The notes beneath the pieces are model-generated. The model was not told the origin of the DNA. It saw only the letters and a program-made list of their open reading frames with translations, and searched no databases. Of a stretch of 64,000 bases of DNA, positions 61,404-64,000 are shown in pieces. The stretch comes from Sphingobacteriaceae bacterium (GTDB taxonomy: Bacteria > Bacteroidota > Bacteroidia > B-17B0 > Aurantibacillaceae): contig CANGGP010000008.1 of assembly GCA_947453445.1 (NCBI GenBank), forward strand, positions 1 through 64,000. The letters run 5' to 3'. Positions within the stretch are counted from its first letter, which is position 1. Each line of letters starts with the position of its first letter. A program made the translations under genes and the position numbers.

Positions 61404-61859
61404 ATGATACAAAGAAAACAAACTTTATTCCTGTTACAATGCATCATTTGTGGTATTGTGATGATGTATATTCCTTGTCAACAAATTACACTGGCTGATA
61501 AAACACTTGGTTTGTGTTTGGTTCCTTCGGATGTGGCCGAGATTGCTTCCACCCTTGGCCACTTTGGTGCCATTGCCTTAAATCTTGGTGCTGTGCTGCT
61601 GAGTTTTTTGATTATATTTTTATTTAAAAAAAGGGAGATGCAAATTAAACTCAGTTATGCCTTGATGGCTTTTTGGATGATTATTATCGCTATGGTTTAC
61701 TTATGCCCTTTTGTAATAAAAACAGATAAAATTCAAGCCGTTGCGATTAACCACTTTGTTGTGTTAATAGGCATCATAGCCATTGCCGCCGCATGGTTTG
61801 CCATTAAATTCATCAAAAAAGACATTGACTTGTTAAAGAGTGCCGATAGAATTCGCTAG
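61404..61859 (+). CDS. DUF4293 family membrane protein
   Basis: A 151-residue protein beginning MIQRKQTLFLLQCIICGIV, matching the MIQRIQ-T start of the DUF4293 family, a Bacteroidota-specific group of four-helix membrane proteins. Four hydrophobic helices are seen (about 8-25, 45-70, 80-103, 113-133), and a small periplasmic loop lies after the first. Function is unknown. It ends one base before the stop of the convergent DUF2147 gene. Confidence 0.85.
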   Translation: MIQRKQTLFLLQCIICGIVMMYIPCQQITLADKTLGLCLVPSDVAEIASTLGHFGAIALNLGAVLLSFLIIFLFKKREMQIKLSYALMAFWMIIIAMVYLCPFVIKTDKIQAVAINHFVVLIGIIAIAAAWFAIKFIKKDIDLLKSADRIR

Positions 61860-61860
61860 A

Positions 61861-62304
61861 TCATTTTACTCTTTTCCAAATGTCGGTTCTGCCAACCATG
61901 GTAATACCAATATAACCGCGAACTTTTAAAATCGAATCGTTTTCCAAGTACATCACGCACTTGTATGTTTTTCCGTTTTCAGGATCGTAAATGGTGCCAT
62001 TTTCATACTTACCTGAACCTTCATATGTAAATCCAAGTAAATTATTTAAACCAATTTTTGGATTCTTTCTTTTGGCTTCGTCAGGATTTTTGATATCCAT
62101 TTTGGGGTTTCCTTTTTCATCTAAAGGCTCCCTAAGCCAAACCAATTTTCCGCCAAACTTATCGCCGTAAGCAGTAATTTGAATTCTACCTTTACCACTG
62201 CCCGTTTGCCATAGACCAAGAATTTTATTGGCTTCCGATTTATTTTGTGCTCTGCTTTGCATCAAAAACAAAGAGACGAATAAAAGAACAAACAGATTTT
62301 TCAT
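61861..62304 (-). CDS. DUF2147 family secreted protein
   Basis: A 147-residue protein with a signal peptide (MKNLFVLLFVSLFLMQSRAQ) and the DUF2147 core: ILGLWQTGSGKGRIQI, DEAKRKNPKIGLNNLLGF, GTIYDPENGKTYKCVMYLE, and VRGYIGITMVGRTDIWKRV at the end. The family is a small periplasmic beta-barrel, probably lipocalin-like; function is unknown. It lies 11 bases after the M28 peptidase gene on the same strand, so they may be cotranscribed. Confidence 0.9.
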   Translation of the reverse strand: MKNLFVLLFVSLFLMQSRAQNKSEANKILGLWQTGSGKGRIQITAYGDKFGGKLVWLREPLDEKGNPKMDIKNPDEAKRKNPKIGLNNLLGFTYEGSGKYENGTIYDPENGKTYKCVMYLENDSILKVRGYIGITMVGRTDIWKRVK

Positions 62305-62315
62305 ATGTTGTATTT

Positions 62316-63542
62316 TTAAAAAGTTAATTTTAAAATTTTAAGCTCACCGTTACGCAATACTTCAACCGTGGTTTCATCACCCTTTTTATAAGCAGATAAA
62401 GCTTTCATGTATGATTGAACATCTTTCACCTCAACGCTTCCTAGTTTTTTTACAACATCGCCTTTCAAGACACCGGCTTTAAAAGCAGGTTTATTATCGG
62501 TTACTCCATCAATGCGCATACCTTCGCCTTCATAAGTATAATCAGGCATTACACCCATTGTTACCTTGAAGCTCGATTTACCTGTATCGGGATTTCTGGT
62601 TTTCAAAAATTGCATTTTAGGATAGTGAAACGTTTTTTCAATCAATAATGCGATGTAATTTAAAACATCGGCTTCACCTTGGTAATTGATTTTATCGGCA
62701 TCATCAGAGGGTTTGTGGTAATCGCTGTGTTGGCCTGTGAAAAAATGCAAAACCGGTACATCTTTCAAATAAAAAGAAGTTTGATCACTTGGTCCGATTC
62801 CGCTGCTGTCTTTTTTGATGCTGAACTTGGTTTGTATTGAATCAATTAAGGGTACAAAAATAGGGGAAGTGCCAACACCATAAACAATTAATTTTTTTGT
62901 TGAATCGTTTAATCTGCCAATCATGTCCATATTCACCATATAGTTGATTTTACTGAAATCTAAATCAGGGTTCTCGCAGTATTTCTTTGAACCAAGGAGT
63001 CCTAACTCTTCACCGCTGAAGCAGATAAATAAAAAATTAAATGGTTCGGTATTTTTATTTTGAGAGAAGTATTTGGCCAATTCTAAAACGCCGGCAGTGC
63101 CACTGGCATTGTCATCGGCGCCGTTGTGAATTTTACCTTCGGGATTAGCATCTAAACTGTTATGGTCTTTGCCCAGGCCCAAATGATCGTAATGGGCGCC
63201 TACCACAATGGTATATGGTGCTTTATTATCTAAAAAAGCCACCACATTGTTTGCATGCTCTTCCTTTATATTACTTGTGGCGGTATCATGCGGACTTTTA
63301 GCCCTTTTAAATTTAAATTCCTTGATGTATGAACCATTAAATGATGTTAAGCCCAGATGTTTAAATTCTTTGGCCAAGTATTTGGCTGCTTTTAATTCAT
63401 CGCCAGTTGCGGTTCCCCTGCCTTTCAATTTATCATCTGCCAAAAAGGAGATGTGTTTTTTTATGGATGCAGTTTCGATGGACTGAGCATTTAGATACAA
63501 GCTTGAATAAGCCAAAAAAAGGCCAAAATATAGTTTTTTCAT
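62316..63542 (-). CDS. Secreted M28 family metallopeptidase with PDZ domain
   Basis: A 408-residue protein with a signal peptide (MKKLYFGLFLAYSSLYLNAQ). The zinc peptidase domain has the M28 ligands in TIVVGAHYDHLG (His, Asp), NGADDNASGTAGVLELA (Asp), FICFSGEELGLLGSKKY (Glu), NMDMIGRL (Asp), and FTGQHSDYHKPSDD (His). A C-terminal PDZ-like domain (about 315-408; PAFKAGVLKGDVVKKLG) follows. It is probably an extracytoplasmic aminopeptidase. I start at ATG 63542; a TTG at 63560 would extend it by six residues. A TAnnTTTG element lies upstream. Confidence 0.93.
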   Translation of the reverse strand: MKKLYFGLFLAYSSLYLNAQSIETASIKKHISFLADDKLKGRGTATGDELKAAKYLAKEFKHLGLTSFNGSYIKEFKFKRAKSPHDTATSNIKEEHANNVVAFLDNKAPYTIVVGAHYDHLGLGKDHNSLDANPEGKIHNGADDNASGTAGVLELAKYFSQNKNTEPFNFLFICFSGEELGLLGSKKYCENPDLDFSKINYMVNMDMIGRLNDSTKKLIVYGVGTSPIFVPLIDSIQTKFSIKKDSSGIGPSDQTSFYLKDVPVLHFFTGQHSDYHKPSDDADKINYQGEADVLNYIALLIEKTFHYPKMQFLKTRNPDTGKSSFKVTMGVMPDYTYEGEGMRIDGVTDNKPAFKAGVLKGDVVKKLGSVEVKDVQSYMKALSAYKKGDETTVEVLRNGELKILKLTF

Positions 63543-63557
63543 GTGAGAAGATATGTT

Positions 63558-63565
63558 CAAAAATA
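63558..63565 (-). promoter_or_regulatory. Candidate -7 element for the M28 peptidase
   Basis: On the minus strand it reads TATTTTTG, a TAnnTTTG match ending 15 bases before the ATG at 63542. It overlaps the alternative TTG start at 63560, arguing against that start. No TTG at -33. Confidence 0.4.
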
Positions 63566-63631
63566 AGCATTGTATTGCTGAATAAAAATAAAATGCTGCA
63601 TGGAAACAAATCTTTAAAAAACATATTTGCT

Positions 63632-63639
63632 TATCTTTA
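63632..63639 (+). promoter_or_regulatory. Candidate -7 element for purK, TATCTTTA
   Basis: TATCTTTA, the same octamer as before tgt, ends 10 bases before the ATG at 63650. One mismatch to TAnnTTTG; no -33 TTG. Confidence 0.33.
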
Positions 63640-63649
63640 GCCTATTATT

Positions 63650-64000
63650 ATGCAAAGGTCGATTCAACAATTAAACATAGGCATTTTAGGCGGCGGCCAG
63701 TTAGGGCGCATGGTGCTGCAATATGCCATTAATTTAAATCTAAACATCAGTATTTTAGATCCCGATAAAAATGCACCCTGTAAACACTTGGTGAGTCATT
63801 TTAAACAAGGCAGTTTAACCGACTATGATACCGTTTATGCCTTTGGTAAAAACATGGATTTACTCACCATTGAAATTGAGAATGTAAATACCGATGCCTT
63901 AAAAGCCTTGGAAAAGGAAGGTGTGAAGGTGTTTCCGCAGCCCCATATAATTGAAATGATACAAGACAAAGGTTTACAAAAAATGTTTTACCAACGTCAC
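63650..64000 (+). CDS. purK: N5-carboxyaminoimidazole ribonucleotide synthase, 3' end outside window
   Basis: The frame is open from ATG 63650 to the window end (117 codons). The N terminus NIGILGGGQLGRMVLQYAI is the PurK preATP-grasp signature, followed by LDPDKNAPCKH, GSLTDYDTVYAF, LLTIEIENVNTDAL, and VFPQPHIIEMIQDKGLQKMF, which leads into the ATP-grasp domain. PurK makes N5-CAIR from AIR, ATP and bicarbonate in purine synthesis. It runs divergent from the M28 peptidase. Confidence 0.93.
   Translation, partial: MQRSIQQLNIGILGGGQLGRMVLQYAINLNLNISILDPDKNAPCKHLVSHFKQGSLTDYDTVYAFGKNMDLLTIEIENVNTDALKALEKEGVKVFPQPHIIEMIQDKGLQKMFYQRH

Overview
The window is a 64 kb stretch of a Bacteroidota chromosome. 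It is AT-rich and densely coded on both strands. The assignment rests on a complete type IX secretion core in the order PorP/SprF, GldK, GldL, GldM, GldN. It is supported by two proteins with type IX C-terminal sorting domains, GLPGLI, DUF4293 and DUF2147 family proteins, a large outer-membrane barrel with a carboxypeptidase-like N-terminal domain, and many TAnnTTTG promoter elements in place of sigma-70 boxes. I cannot name the genus. I saw no rRNA, tRNA, CRISPR array, insertion sequence or prophage gene, so this looks like stable chromosomal backbone.

Layout. 1-7.5 kb: the end of a large type IX substrate, then murQ, an exonuclease, ispH, xerD, aroQ and the TsaC/Sua5 tRNA-modification gene. 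7.7-12.9 kb: small secreted proteins, a thioredoxin-fold protein, an outer-membrane barrel and its GLPGLI partner. 13-15.4 kb: a minus-strand operon of glycosyltransferase, ECF sigma factor and rsmG. 15.4-20 kb: a HAD phosphatase, then tgt, an LptF/LptG-type permease and a membrane glycosyltransferase, the last three overlapping. 20-21.2 kb: a cobalamin riboswitch reading into a single gene for a type IX surface protein. 21.3-27 kb: a small secreted protein, leucyl aminopeptidase, and a run of OmpA/TPR/PD40 protein, CrcB, queuosine-precursor transporter and rhomboid. 27-36.4 kb: MazG-like protein, OmpH/Skp, a membrane protein, an NlpC/P60 lipoprotein, fused 2-oxoacid dehydrogenase E1, two SurA-like proteins and a TlpA protein. 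36.4-42.5 kb: type IX secretion genes. 42.8-48 kb: ribosomal protein L31, a response regulator, a CheB-CheR-histidine kinase hybrid and mnmE. 48.3-53.3 kb: a tight operon of a lipoprotein, two secreted proteins and an unusual ABC transporter. 53.3-57.6 kb: an O-acyltransferase with two SGNH hydrolases. 57.7-64 kb: miaA, an MFS transporter, secreted proteins, an M28 peptidase and the start of purK.

How the genes work together. The secretion core should export the two sorting-domain proteins, one of which is under B12 control. OmpH and the SurA-like proteins serve outer-membrane biogenesis. tgt and the VUT transporter point to queuosine made from salvaged precursor. MBOAT plus SGNH proteins suggest acylation of a surface polysaccharide. 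The best leads for something undescribed are the B12-riboswitch surface protein, the four-gene ABC-transporter operon, and the TGT that has lost its zinc cysteines.

The only gene-free stretch above 300 bases is 20960-21292, which holds the riboswitch. All functional calls come from reading motifs and from family knowledge; no database search was run.
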